From Nymphaea colorata (Eukaryota; Streptophyta; Magnoliopsida; Nymphaeales; Nymphaeaceae), in the NCBI RefSeq assembly GCF_008831285.2, contig NC_045144.1:18367716-18431715 (forward strand): a stretch of 64,000 bases of DNA, read 5' to 3'. A program made the position numbers and the translations under genes. Below are positions 13,125 through 25,078 of this stretch, piece after piece; positions within the stretch are counted from its first letter, which is position 1, and each line of letters opens with the position of its first letter. The notes below the pieces were generated by a model, which saw nothing but the letters and a program-made list of their open reading frames with translations, searched no databases and was not told the origin of the DNA.

Positions 13125-13772
13125 ATGGAGGACTCCGACGACCGGAAAAGGAAGAAACCGGAAGCTCTTGTAGAGGATGGCCTCACCTCGCTGAATCCGC
13201 CAAAGTTCGCTAAATCTCAAGACGAAGCTGCCATTTCAAAACTTGACAGCCGCGACTCCGATGGTGGCGCCACCAAGCCGGAATTAGTCCCTAAAGGCGA
13301 GGAAAACGGCTCTGTGGGAGAAGAAGCAAAGCAGGAGGAGCAATTGAGTTCGCATTCTGGTGGCGAAGGGCAAGGGGCGAAGAAGAATGAGGCTTTGGAT
13401 CCGCAGGGGACAGGCTCGTCTGCTAACGGGAAGGACAAGGAGATAGTGAAGGATAAGGGAAAAGGGAAGATTTTGGTCGAGAGCGAGACCGAGGACGATG
13501 AGGAGGATGGCGGAGTTGGTGGGGTGGATGAAGACACAGACAGCGATCTCTCGGATGATCCTTTAATCGAGGTTGACCCTGCGAACATCCTCCCTTCTTG
13601 GACCAGGCGACGGACAGCGCATTCTGGCCCTTACCCGATGTCCACCGTCGCTGGAGTTGATGACGATGATGACGAAGACGATGATGATATTAGTGCTGAT
13701 GAAGACGACGTTAACGATGACAATGACGAGGACGACGATGACGATGAGGATGAGGATGAGGACGATGATTAG
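13125..13772 (+). CDS. CHZ1: Acidic CHZ-motif protein, probable H2A.Z-H2B histone chaperone
   Basis: This is a single-exon gene of 215 residues. The N-terminal part is rich in K, E, S and G, with a basic cluster (RKRKK) that could be a nuclear signal. Near residues 154-167 comes the CHZ-type motif SDDPLIEVDPANILPSWTRR, which resembles the yeast Chz1 segment that binds the H2A.Z-H2B dimer. The C-terminus is an almost pure Asp/Glu tail from about residue 181 onward. Chz1 proteins act in the nucleus, handing H2A.Z-H2B to the SWR1 remodeller. The start is the ATG at 13125 in good context; the frame stays open upstream, but only through a non-ATG codon at 13077. The gene faces the DUF2828 gene tail to tail. 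Family assignment rests on the short motif plus the acidic tail, so it is likely but not certain. Confidence 0.75.
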   Translation: MEDSDDRKRKKPEALVEDGLTSLNPPKFAKSQDEAAISKLDSRDSDGGATKPELVPKGEENGSVGEEAKQEEQLSSHSGGEGQGAKKNEALDPQGTGSSANGKDKEIVKDKGKGKILVESETEDDEEDGGVGGVDEDTDSDLSDDPLIEVDPANILPSWTRRRTAHSGPYPMSTVAGVDDDDDEDDDDISADEDDVNDDNDEDDDDDEDEDEDDD

Positions 13773-15600
13773 ATAGGTGATCCTTTGTCGTTTTGTTTAC
13801 TCACATCTGTGGAATTTCTTGTTGCATTAAACGATGAATCATCCTGAGAAAATTCTATCGTAGGATTTCGGGCTTCATGGTGATAAATTGCGTTGAACTG
13901 TGAATTGTTTCTGCTAATTATGGGGAATTTGTTCAGCGCATCTGTGGGAGTTATCAGCTTTATCGTAGTTAACTATGTAGTAATGGGTCATCAGTTGTAA
14001 AGTATTTATCAATTGAATGGAACTCTGTCTCTAACACATTCTCGGATTGTCGATACTGCAAACTATTCGATGATTAGAAGAGTGGTTCTTGCTTCTGTGT
14101 TTGTGGGGACTACTCGTGTGATGGTCGCTGGTTACTTTTCCCGATTGTAAGGAATCGAAGCACCAATATAGGCATAGATTGTTGTTGGTTTACTGTTTAA
14201 ATGTAATTATTATTTCACTTGGTCTTTATATCACAGCCTTAATTCGTTTAAAAAGTTGTTACTTTTGTTTTTCCTTTGTTAGTGGCTGTTGATAAACTGA
14301 ACTTTCTTACGTAGATAGAAGTGAGATCGTATTCCTTTTTTGTTTCTTTCAGGAAAGGCATGAACTTGGGTTTTCATTTTAAATGAGTCTGTGAGGCTGG
14401 TCTTGTCTCCTTTGTTCTATGTTTGTGGTTTAAGCTCTCGGATCGTTGCTTTCGGACTATATGTATCACATGCTGTGGGCACCTATTTATATGCTTTTAG
14501 TTGATGCCGTATTCCGAGAAGAGGATTTCATTCTCCCGATGCTTATTGATATCCTGTCAGAGTGAGTCCTACCTTTATCATATAAGGAGTTTATCTGTAT
14601 TGCGGTAAATGATTGATCTCCAATACAGCAACAGGCAATATCTAGTTTGAGGAAGTATAGACAAATCAATTGTTAACGCTATGTTTCCTCCATTTCTTTG
14701 TTTGGCGATGTGGCAGTATAGAGAAAAGAGTTGCTATCATGAGTCGGTTTGATGCGAGTATCAAGCAAAACTTTTTATGGATTGTTTCTGGATATACATA
14801 AATTTAGATTTCAGAGCCCACTGTAGCTTTCGATGATTTCACTTGACGTCAAAAATGATACAGGAACTTAAATTGTAGAAGATGAAACTTGATTTCACCT
14901 CTTGAGGCCTTTATTCAGCACGTATAGCACCAAATGTCTCCAAATGAGCTGGCTGATTAGTGATAATTAAAGAGTATCTGATATATGATAGGACTCTTCT
15001 TTGTTATTGAAAGTGAACCACGCAGTGAAATTTAAGAGTGAACCATGTATTTGTATGAAGAAAAGTACCAGTGCATGTGCTACTATTGATTGTAAATGGT
15101 CTTCCGAGAGAATCATGCGTACACAAGTTCATCAACGTCCCTGGAGTTGGAACTACTGCTAGGATAGACATATCACTGAAATACCTCCATTTGGATTTGG
15201 TATTAAGTTTTTTAATGACGAATATGTTTTGGAGGTCTACACATGCGTGTGGTAGGTCTCAGTTAAAATAAGAGCAATGAACTGCTGCAAATCGATAAAC
15301 TGCAGAGATTTGTGTATGCTTTCCTCTATTTTTCTACTTGCAAATGCCTTTGTTTAGAGTGGGTTGGTGGTTGTCATTGCGAGGGCTTCGTGTTTCTCTA
15401 CATTTGCTTCCTATGACATATTTACTCATCTGGAAGTCTTGTCATGTGCCTTTTTCTCTTCTTTAGCACCAAGTTATGTCTGCCTCATATGGGAAGCATT
15501 CTTGCGATTATCAACAATAGTTTATTCTGCAAACGTTCTATTTTTTTTTTTTCTTTTCTTTTTGAAAGCAACAGCGGTAACATTGAAAAATAAGTAAAAC
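13773..15600. other. Convergent intergenic space between CHZ and DUF2828 genes
   Basis: These 1.8 kb carry the 3' flanks of two convergent genes. The sequence is of mixed composition with no repeats of note and no open frame resembling a protein family. The first few hundred bases are probably the 3' UTR of the CHZ gene. Nothing else is recognised. Confidence 0.5.
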
Positions 15601-17547
15601 TCAGTCGATGACTGCCAGCATTTCATATTCCTTCCCAGATATAGCCGCTTCCATTATGTCCACAGGACTTATCTCACCACTATTTTCCATGAAGATCTTC
15701 AACAAGTTCTTTGAAAATCCACTAACAAGCGCCACCCCCTTCTCTGTGTCCTGCACAGGTGTGGCAATAGAATCACGAAGGTTCCAGAAGACAATCTCTG
15801 GTGGCTTCTCGTACCCACACTTCCTGAACTTTCTCACTATTGCCATGTAATCGGTTTCCCAGGGATTTGCCGATGCTTCATCGAACTCCATGTCACTAAA
15901 AACAAATACGCGCTTGATCATTTGATCTTGTGTTAGGGTTCCATCCACGGCTATCTTCAGGATCAAGTCGAATACCTTCTGAAAATCTGTATTCATTCCC
16001 CATTGCATGTTCTCTACAAACTGGTACTTTTCGGCCAGTGTGCCACCCTCAATCTCATGAAGCTGTGGATTCTCGCTGAAGGTAAGTAAATGCCCGTTCC
16101 ATGGCTTTGAACTGAGTTCAGAAACCAGGAGGCCAAGTGCAATGCTGACCTCAATTGGTGTCCCGGCCATGCTCCCAGACACATCGCAGATGGCCAGACT
16201 GTTTGTCAGTTTCTGCTTTTTCTGCATTTCTTCTACAATCCCTCGCCACTGGAGTTCTGCTACTTCATCAGTGCCACCATTAGTTGCTGCTGTTATTGCT
16301 GCTTTTAGAATCTCATGGGGAAGCAATGCTCCTGATGCAATCTTGCATTTCCCCATCTTTACATCTCGGAGATATTCTGCGAAACGATCTCCATCGTGTT
16401 TCTGGAAGAGCCTCTTGTAGTTTTTCATGGCAACAGAAGCAACACGATTGTATGGTAGGGCATCCCACTGGTTGGCACTCATGTAAACTTCAGGCAGCTG
16501 CATAATTCTCCGCAATGGGACAAGGGCTTGTTTGCGAAGACGGTCTCTTACTCTATAAGAGTAGTGCCTCTCCTCTACGTCAGCGTATTCTGGATGGGAT
16601 TCCCGAGGAAAGAGCCGTTTCCCAACTGCTTCACAGAGCAGCAGAGACCGATCATATGAAGAATTCAATGAGGGACACCATTTGGCAGCTAAGCTCAGGT
16701 GTGGATTTTTTCTACCTGAACCTACTATTGCTAGATCCGAAGCCAACAGTTCTGCAAACAGCTTCGCGATCTCATCATACAGAAAGCGAAAATCTTGATC
16801 GTTGTTGTACCTTGCTATAGCTTTCAACGCCATATTTGCCGTCTTCTTCCTGCGGAGTTCTGCAGCATGTTCTTTTTCAAGTCTACATCTCTCCTTCTCT
16901 TCATCGATTCTCTGCTCTCGGGGCTTCGCCTTCCTGTTTATCCTCAGACTTTTTCTCTTTCTCCTTAACAAAATGCGTTTCCGGAATGGCCTCTTAATGC
17001 GTTCTTGCTTTGCAATTCTGCGGACGTCTGGCCCTTTGAGTAGCCGGAAAAGTATCTCAGGCAAATCTTTGAGGTAACCTGCTGCAGAGAGGCCGCGGAT
17101 ATTGCCTGCCAGGGTCTTGGGATGGTGGCCATGAAGCCACAGAGCAGCAGTATAGAATCCTTCTTTGTCTGATTTCCCTTTCTCCCTCACCCCCCTCAGT
17201 TGGCAGACAAGCTTCAGAGTGGTGGTGGGATCATGAACCCACGCAGATTCAAGTAGCTGAATCAATCTTTCACTAGGTGTGTCTGGCACCACATGGAAGA
17301 AGAAATCCAAGCAGGGATTGCCGCTAGAAAGAAAAGTTGGGGAGAAGTTCTCAGTAAGGCCCGCAGTTCGAGTCTGGCTGACTGCCTTCAGCTTGGTTTT
17401 GTTGAATTGGCTTGTGAGGAGGTTCATGAAGGGGTCAACGGCAGTTTGGTCTGTTTTGCTTCCGGCGGCGGCGGTGTTGCCACCCAAGCACTCTTCGGAC
17501 AAATCATGAATTTCAGGTGGGCCAAGAAGTACCATTAGAGAATCCAT
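15601..17547 (-). CDS. DUF2828 family protein with vWA-like domain
   Basis: This is an intronless gene of 648 residues. The ATG at 17547 has a strong context (G at -3 and +4) and is followed at once by the family start (VLLGPPEI). The frame runs on to 17628 only through a TTG and through DNA that belongs to a local repeat. The middle of the protein has a strongly basic segment (KRPFRKRILLRRKRK) followed by a charged, probably helical stretch rich in E, R and K. The C-terminal third looks like a von Willebrand A fold: DVSGS at about residues 455-459 matches the metal-site pattern DxSxS, with a Thr (GMNTDF, about 520) and an Asp (FSDMEFD, about 552) at the expected later positions. Plant DUF2828 proteins are conserved but their role is not established. 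Sure of the family, unsure of the function. Confidence 0.85.
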   Translation of the reverse strand: MDSLMVLLGPPEIHDLSEECLGGNTAAAGSKTDQTAVDPFMNLLTSQFNKTKLKAVSQTRTAGLTENFSPTFLSSGNPCLDFFFHVVPDTPSERLIQLLESAWVHDPTTTLKLVCQLRGVREKGKSDKEGFYTAALWLHGHHPKTLAGNIRGLSAAGYLKDLPEILFRLLKGPDVRRIAKQERIKRPFRKRILLRRKRKSLRINRKAKPREQRIDEEKERCRLEKEHAAELRRKKTANMALKAIARYNNDQDFRFLYDEIAKLFAELLASDLAIVGSGRKNPHLSLAAKWCPSLNSSYDRSLLLCEAVGKRLFPRESHPEYADVEERHYSYRVRDRLRKQALVPLRRIMQLPEVYMSANQWDALPYNRVASVAMKNYKRLFQKHDGDRFAEYLRDVKMGKCKIASGALLPHEILKAAITAATNGGTDEVAELQWRGIVEEMQKKQKLTNSLAICDVSGSMAGTPIEVSIALGLLVSELSSKPWNGHLLTFSENPQLHEIEGGTLAEKYQFVENMQWGMNTDFQKVFDLILKIAVDGTLTQDQMIKRVFVFSDMEFDEASANPWETDYMAIVRKFRKCGYEKPPEIVFWNLRDSIATPVQDTEKGVALVSGFSKNLLKIFMENSGEISPVDIMEAAISGKEYEMLAVID

Positions 17548-17580
17548 TGCCAATGCTGGATTGTTATCCCAGGAGTAGGT

Positions 17581-17880
17581 ATAACAATGGAGGTGTATGT
17601 GAAGGCTTGGGTCTCTTCTTGGTGCCAATTCTGGTTATTGCTTGAGGAGTTGGTAGAACAATGGGGGTGTATATGAAGGGAAGGGCTCACTTGGTGGCCA
17701 AGGAAAGGAGACGTTGATTTCTTGATGCCTTTATCGTGGGGTTATGTATGAAGAGAAGGACTTTCTTGGTGCCCAAGGAGACTTGGATTTCTTTATTGAT
17801 TCCTTTATGGTGGGACAGCGTATGAACTATGAAGGGAAGGGGCTTTCTTGGTGCCCAGGGAGACTTGGGTCGTTTTAACT
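17581..17880. repeat. Four degenerate tandem repeats across the DUF2828 5' end
   Basis: About four imperfect copies of a 75-90 bp unit begin near 17583, 17653, 17739 and 17814. Each has a GTATATGAAGG-like phrase and then CTTTCTTGGTGCCCAAGG or a variant. The first copy overlaps the open frame just upstream of the DUF2828 start codon; the others fall in its leader or promoter. Confidence 0.7.
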
Positions 17881-20800
17881 TGGAGAGCCTCTGAAATGTC
17901 TAAGTCAATGTCTAAGTCTTTCTTGTCCTGACCTGTGGTATTAAAATCAGAAATTGAATTGAATGAGCCAGGCTGAAAATTCTGCAAATGGGTATAAGAC
18001 TTAGTTTAAACTGACTGAGCACTCATGGATTTGCCACCAATTCGATTGGAATCGGCCAATTCAGAGGGCATTGATCCCCAGAAGAGCACTCTTGCATTGA
18101 TGCTTTGCAGATAAACTTGGTGCTGATGCTTTAGAACAGCTTTACTTGGGGTTTCCTCAGATCATGCTTTTCTGCTTTTATTCTTTAGCTGTCTTACCTT
18201 GTTCATTTAGCTGCAAACAAGTGTGGCATTTGATTGTTTCAAGTTGTTAAGTTATGCAATTTCTATGTCCTTTATATTGGGCTTGGATTTGTTAAGTTGG
18301 ATTCCATCTGTGTTCAGTTCCAAATCAGCGTCTAAAATCAGATCTGGTTCAGATTTTAAGAACTACGGCCCGGACAATTTTGCACATGACCTGATTTTGG
18401 TTGTCAAATCTCCACCTTCCTACCCTTTTCTCTACGTGGTTGAGTGACAGTAAAACCATGTAGGAAATTTTTTTTAGAGTGAAAACAATTTTTTTTGAAA
18501 AACTAGTTTTGTAATGCCCCAATTTAAGAAGGTTAGTCCCGTATTGAAATTTGTTAGATAATTTTAAGAGTTTATAAAGGAGTTATTAAGTGATTGGTTA
18601 TCCTAATTCCTGGCTTTTTTAGATTGGAACTGAAGTGGCTTGGAGGTAGGTTGGAATCCATTGAACCAGGGACCAGAGCCTAGTGTGGGAGTGGGTCATC
18701 AAAGTCGTTCTAACACTCAGATTTGGGGTTTCCACATGCTGGTGTACCCTTTAAGGGTGTAATACATTGCTTTAAAAAGTCTAGTTCCATATTAAAGAGT
18801 GAGAAATTTTCAAGAGCATATCAGTTGGATTGTTGAGTAATTGGTTGTTTCGGTTTGTACCTTTCGTGGATGTGAACGAAAACTGTTACGAGGCCAGTTG
18901 AGATCCGTCAAACCAGAAACTCGAGACCAGTGTAGGAGTGGGTCGGGCCATTTCAAGTTTTTATGCTAAAACCAAGTTTTAGCAAGTCTTATTACTAGCC
19001 TTTTATATTTGAAATATATTTGCACATTGTGTTCTCCAAATATAATTGCTGGTTTTTTTTGTATGGTAGCATGGAAGATATAGATATGTATGCATTCCTT
19101 GTTTTCTTATGAGCTAATCACATCTCCAACTACTTGTCCTTTTCTCCATTAATTGCTATCAAGTTTATTACCACTTTCATGGCTTCCAAAAACAACATTT
19201 CTAGGGTAACGAAGAGTTACTACCGCAGATCAAGTTTCCCAGTGTTTCAGGTTTAACAATATCAAACACCATTCGAACCAGAATACATGAATGAATGATT
19301 TGACAAAAAGTGATCCTCCATAAATACGTCAGCTTGGGTATAAGATGCATTATCTTCCAAATGGAATGTTCATTGAAGCCGATTCCTTTTTGTTTTTTTT
19401 TTTCTTTTCAAAAGACAATTGTACCGACTTTTTTCTTGCTTTTCAGTCTTTAAACGTGTGGTTGGAACCCAAATGGGCAACGCTCATGGGCTAATTATTT
19501 GACAAGCTATTCACTTCCTATTCCAAATTCCTTATTTTTTGTCAGTTTTCACATTAAATATTAAAAAATAAAAGATATCTTCTAAGTGAGATCTTTAGAA
19601 GCACACCCAAGTCCTGACAAATCAAAAACTCAAAATTTTGGTGAAACTTGAGCTGAATGGAAGATTAAGTCTTGTAATGGAAGTCTTCCGTGGGCATTTC
19701 AGATGGTGATGGAAATGGATCAGATATAATCAACTAGTGCCAGCATCACTTTGGGTTGTTTAATCAGATTTGGTAAAGAAATCCAAACACAGCTGCTTAT
19801 CGGATCTGTGACACTGCAGTTTCATAGCTAAATCATCTGAGTCAGAGATTCAACTGAAATCCCATAAATATCATACCCAATTAGATATAAATGTCATAAC
19901 TTGGATTTTGGATCTTAATTCGGTCTAAGAAAATAAAAATCCGACTGAATTTAGCTCCGTTTGCAATAACTACCAGAGAAAAAGACAAACTGAGAGCTCA
20001 AATGGATCTGATATAACTAAGAATGCAAATAGGTCTGATACAAGGTGAATGTTGGAATTCTACTATCCTGAATTTCACGTGTTTGCACCCTCAAATTTAA
20101 ATTTTTTTAGAATCAAATGCCGTCGATATTTCCCAATTTCCATTCTGTAAAAAAAAATGGTTTTTAACGAGAGAAAGAGAAAGCACGCTTCTCCTCGCAT
20201 CAGCCATGGCGAAAAAAAAGAAGAAAAAAGAAAGCATTGCTGCAGTGATGGCCGTTGCCATTATTAAAGAAGTAAAGGGATACAAGACAAACATAGAAAG
20301 ACAAAACCCAACACCCTAGAAGAAAAAAAGAAGGTTTCTTCTTCATTTTAGTGTTTACAGAATGAGCATCAGTTTTCAAATAGTATCTCTAACTTTAAAT
20401 AATGCCAATGTGTGCATTAGTAAAAGAAATATAAATATAGTAACTGCATATTTTCCTGTGGAATAAATCGATCTTCACAACATAGTTGCAGAAATCAGAC
20501 ATGGAAGGTACAGTGCGAAAGGTTCTCTGACTGGAAATTGCCTGATGATAAAAAATCCGTAGATCAGAGGAGTTCCGTTGCTCAAGTCAGTGTACTAAGG
20601 AGTTTCTCCTTCTTGTAAGCATAGGCAAGTATTTTCAAAGGGAGCATTGAGACGCAGTAGCACTTGAAGCCCATGGTGTTCAATGGCTGGACAACTGCCG
20701 AACCCGCTTCCTTCTTTCTCCCTTACTTGCAGAGTTCAGGACTGCAATGGAATTTGATAGATACATAATATACATCAACTAATACAATGCTCCCACCCCT

Positions 20801-22386
20801 ACGGCACAGAAATAACAGTTGACCTGGAAATCTAAACAAACAATTCCAGTTTGGATGACCTAAAAACTCGATTGAGAATCACATGTCAATCAAATTCAGT
20901 ACAACCAAGAAAACCGAGAAACTGAAACCACCATCTAACCAAGAAAACCAGGCCTTTCCAACACGGGTTAAACTAGGATCGTCAACAACGTATGTCACTT
21001 TCCAAAGCCAACCTGCGCAGTATTGAAGTGGGACATGCATTCGCATTAAAGCTTAAATTTATGACCTGCCAAATCAGGGGGGCAGCAACGTTTTCTGCTT
21101 CTTTGTGTTCGTTACAGTGACCAAACGCCGCTCTCAACCTGTAGAAGTGATGACGCCATCAACACCCACTGTGGGATAGATGAAATGGGGAGATGATGGA
21201 AACTTTCTCCCGACTGTCATTTGACAGATCAGCTGATCAAGGACTGTAATCCAGTATCCAGGCGTCTCCTTAACATTGGGGCTCACCAGATAACTGAAGA
21301 GTTTAAAAACACATCAAGCAAAAGCATTCACTTTCCAAGTACTGAGGGACCGGCCACAAGTTCAGGAAAAGGAAAGAATGGGTGATTAAAGAAACGGAAA
21401 AGCAGAAAAAGTAAGAGTGATTTGGACCAAAGGAGACCACACTTTGACCTGTCAGACAAGGACAAGACTGCAACGTGACTTGAGAAGAAACGTGAACCCC
21501 AGAAAATCATGACTCTGGTAAGTCAGGATGAGCATTTATTGTAGATGATACAGAGCAAATATGGGGCCTACCACTCATCATATTTTCGGTAAAGCAGAAG
21601 GGAAGAAACAGGGAACATACTTATCTCTGATCTATCACCCAATTAAGCATTACAACATCGCCGTTGAGTAGCAATCAGCAAGGTAAGAAAGTAAAGGAAA
21701 AGCAAGGACCACAGAATGAAAGCTGCCAAATCGTCCCATACGACACAGAGAAACTGTAAAAGAGCAGCAAAGGGGCAAAAGAAAAAGCAGGTGCTCGTGA
21801 CCACATATATAAATTGGAGATGATGATTGAAGGAATGATGTAATAAATCTAAAATTGATAATTCCAACTGTAAAATCATAAAGGAAAGATGCAACGTCTG
21901 CAACTCCGCAATGTCTGTGTCCTGCAAGAACGGTTCCCCAGCTTCCTCTACTGCCTTCCCTTTTGCCAACAGCAGACTCACGGCTACCACACCAGCTCCA
22001 TAACACAACGATCTGGTAGATCAGACGTTACAGTTGAATCAATCTCCTCCCAACACTCTCCGCAACATATAGCTAAGTCACAGATGCCATGTCCAACACC
22101 AACAAATAATACTAATAGTGTATTACTTACTCTTCAGTTGCTATCCTGCTCAGCTATAAAGAAGGATCACATGCAAAAGAATAAACCAAGTCCCAAACCA
22201 TAAATTAGCAAAATCTTTCATCCATAGTTACAAGATTAGAAATAACCATATATAACCAAGATCCAAGTACATGCAACTACTATAGGAAAACGGAGAGAAA
22301 TGCCGAAGTTCGATTGGAAGTGACGCTGTTGCCTCAAGCCGACTGAACCATCAAACACAACCCCCAGCATATCAGTCAACCTATGT
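17881..22386. other. Intergenic between DUF2828 and AFB2, no further gene recognised
   Basis: This stretch contains the DUF2828 promoter side, the TRIM-like element near 18.5-19.0 kb and the 3' side of AFB2. The last few hundred bases before 22386 are likely the AFB2 3' UTR. A 37-codon frame at about 20206-20319 with a lysine-rich start has no visible family. Otherwise nothing is recognised. Confidence 0.45.
18510..18960 (+). mobile_element. TRIM-like miniature LTR element, degenerate
   Basis: Two diverged direct repeats of about 200 bp (18510-18715 and about 18758-18957) flank about 40 bp. Both begin TGTAAT, then carry TTAGTCCCGTATTG or CTAGTTCCATATTA, a stretch with AGTGATTGGTT or AGTAATTGGTT, and GACCAG...AGTGTGGGAGTGGGTC or its variant. 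After the first repeat comes a decayed primer-site-like string and GGGTTTCCACATG, which also occurs beside the primer-site-like string near 1.7 kb. This structure (short LTRs, tiny interior, no coding) fits a TRIM. The ends are approximate. Confidence 0.55.
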
Positions 22387-25078
22387 CTACACCGTCAAGA
22401 CAAAGTTGGGGGCATCCTTTCGTGGCCCAACCAACGTCCTGTAAATGTAGAGCTTATCAACCTGCTGTCCATCACTTGGGCTCTCCTCAATCAGATCCCT
22501 ATCGTTGATGATCTCAACATTGAGTCTTGGAACCTTTTCTGCAAGTAGTTTGCATCCATGGTATGTAACATTACATGTCGACATCCAAAGGGATCGCATT
22601 GTCTCGTACTTCTCTACTTCTGCTAAAAGCGCTCCATCACCAAAGGGGCTGTCCCTAATTTCCAGCTTCTTCAAATTTTTGCAGCCACTCAACACATACC
22701 GCATTCCTTCATCACTATCACCAGCAAAGGCAACAGACAGCATTTCCAGACGCTCGGCGTACATGCCAATGTATAGGAATACTCGATTAGTAAGCAGACC
22801 TGACAAGGACAGTCGACGAAGGTTCTTGCAGGACTGAACAATAGCACCAAACCCTTCATCCAGTGGCTCCATGGTTATGTGATCAGGTTTCTTCGGTTCT
22901 ATGATGCATAGCCTGAAGCGGATGAATCTTGGACAGTTGTTGGCTATGGCTATCAATGCTGCATTTGTCATTTGATGACAGAAGTAGAGAACTGAGTGAA
23001 GGACAGGGCAACCCTTTGACACTGCAACCAAACCTTCTTCAGTGACAGCAGCATGATCTACACCATAAGGGTCAGACGGGAACACTCGCAATTCCTGCAA
23101 CTCCTTACACGTTGATGCTACTACATGAAGCCCATCATCTCCGATATGGTCCAACACCTGCAAACACTCAATAGATCTGAGAAGCCACTTAACTGAAGAA
23201 ATTATAAGTTTAACGTAAAATAAAATAGAAAAATACAATAAAAATGGATAATGTAAGTTATACAGATATCCAAAAAAACAAAAAAACAAAAAGACCTATA
23301 AGATTGCTTAGTTCCTGGTGCTTCAAACAGAAAGAAAATTATGTGGATGAATCCAAAAGAAATCAAAGTGGAGAAAGTGAAAACATTAAAGAAGAAAACA
23401 CAAAAAGGCAGAGTTGAGAAATAGATTATTCCACTTATACGAATGCTAGACAAGAACTCAAGAAGCTAAAACCAAGTAAAATTTTTAGCTGTGAGGAAGC
23501 ATACCCACAAGCGCTGAAGTTTAGGGCAGTGGCGGACCAACTTGATCAAATCATTGCTTGGGATTGTAGCATAGCTCAAATTCAATGAAGTCAGACCAGC
23601 ACAGAGAGAAACTAAATGCAGATATGATGGAGCAACTTCCCAGAATCCAGACAAGCTCCTCAATGACTTGCACTTGAGAAAGGCATTGGCAATATTAGCA
23701 GAGCGAACAGTGCGAGGTTCCTGTGAATTCCCACCTGTACCTAAGTCCACCAACTGAGGAGCTCGCAACAGAATCCGGTAAAGAACTTCAAGAGGGACCG
23801 ATCGATTTAAGCGCAAGCTCTTAAGGTTTGGACATCTACTAACCAACCTTTCTAGTGCCCCAGCGTTCACTTCACCTTCCAAACAAGCAAAATTGAGCCG
23901 TACAAGTGATGTGCATGTGTCAGGGAAGCAACTGAGCCAGTTTCCCCTGTGATCTTCGATGTCATTTTCTTGCAAATCCAGCTCTCTTAGGTGCCTATGA
24001 ATGAAAAACAAGACGTCTAAGAAAAGGACGTACAGCGGTCTAGATTCGAAATAAGGAAGCAGCAGAAGTAGATCAGGATACACAGGCATTGAAAAATATT
24101 GAGCATTAGAGCTACGATTTGCCTGTTTCAATGAGGAAAACATATGCTGAACTCAAACACCCCATTTCTACTATGAACAACCTACAAGCTAAAGAGACCA
24201 AATCCAGTTCATCCCCATTCCCTAGAACGTAGCTTTTCTATCTGAGATTTCTTCCTGAACATAAACCATCCAAGTAAAGGATTCCAACTAGTCTGTAGGC
24301 TAGGCTTCCGTAACAAATCAACCCCAATATAGGAACTAAACCAAAAAAAGAAACCCAACTTGTTGAACAAAGTCAAAGAGAAACTAACAACACACCAAAC
24401 ATTTCAACATTCTTCCTTGAATACAGACTCCCCAGTGAGATATTCCCACCTTAATGTACAGGCCAAATATTCCAGCGTCAAATACAACCACCAGTACATG
24501 TAATAAGTTGGAAACGCATTTCTACAAGAAAGGGCTGCGAAGCGGTTGAACCAAGTAAAAAAATGAAACTAAGATCACACTCTGATGTTCAACAAAAACG
24601 AAGCAGATGGCGTAGAGGAAACTCACCTACAGTGTGCAGCAATTGCAGCAATGCCGTCCGTGGTAAAACCATCACAGCTGATAAGAACTAAGGACTTGAA
24701 GTTCGGAAATGATCGGGAGAGAAGCTCCAGGCTTTCATCGGAGACCACCATCCTCTTCAACCGTATCTCCTCCAGCCACGGGTAGCTCTTCGCCATGGCC
24801 TCAATCCATGGGTAAACATGCCCTCCCCAATCATGGGGAACCAGGTTGAAATCTGCAAAATGAGGCTTCCCCTTCAGAGTGAGCGACTTGATCCGCGGAA
24901 ACCTCGAGATCAGGCGCTCCGGGCTGATGGAATAGCAATTCCCAATGAACACTCGTTCCCTCGACCATCTCTCGATCCGGTACCACGACTTGCACACCAG
25001 AGACAACGAATTCCGATCGCGGTGGCCGGAGATGAAGCTGAATATGTGCTCGACGATCTCGTCCGGAAACGAAGCCAT
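22387..25078 (-). CDS. AFB2: TIR1/AFB auxin receptor F-box protein, AFB2/AFB3 clade
   Basis: Exons are 25078-24627, 23994-23505 and 23157-22387, giving 570 residues, the usual length and the usual three-exon layout for this family. The protein is the substrate-binding subunit of an SCF ubiquitin ligase. With auxin as glue it binds Aux/IAA repressors and sends them to the proteasome in the nucleus. The F-box is at residues 1-45 ([13 protein letters not shown]), followed by leucine-rich repeats to the end. [27 protein letters not shown] and LSLSGLLT match the inositol-hexakisphosphate and auxin pocket of TIR1. Wording such as DLQEND...DHRG and the ending GPRKDAPNF places it with AFB2/3 rather than TIR1 or AFB4/5. 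The start is the ATG at 25078, in strong context; the frame runs upstream only to a TTG. The last exon holds a miR393 site. Intact in every respect I can see. Confidence 0.95.
22584..22605 (-). promoter_or_regulatory. miR393 target site in AFB2
   Basis: The plus strand here reads the first 18 bases of plant miR393 exactly (TCCAAAGGGATCGCATTG) and then diverges. The AFB2 transcript is therefore complementary to miR393 positions 1-18, including the cleavage point between positions 10 and 11 (between 22593 and 22594). The site codes for the ETMRSLWMS stretch, as in other TIR1/AFB genes. Confidence 0.9.

Noticed and set aside
17548..17628. Upstream extension of the DUF2828 frame by 27 codons
   Set aside because: It starts only at a TTG and is made of local repeat DNA; the ATG at 17547 is in good context and fits the family start.
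20206..20319. 37-codon lysine-rich frame after a GA-rich stretch
   Set aside because: It is too short and too low in complexity, with no sign of conservation that I can test here.
21643..22008. 121-codon hydrophobic frame on the minus strand downstream of AFB2
   Set aside because: It overlaps another long frame in a second register, has no family resemblance and lies in the likely AFB2 3' region.
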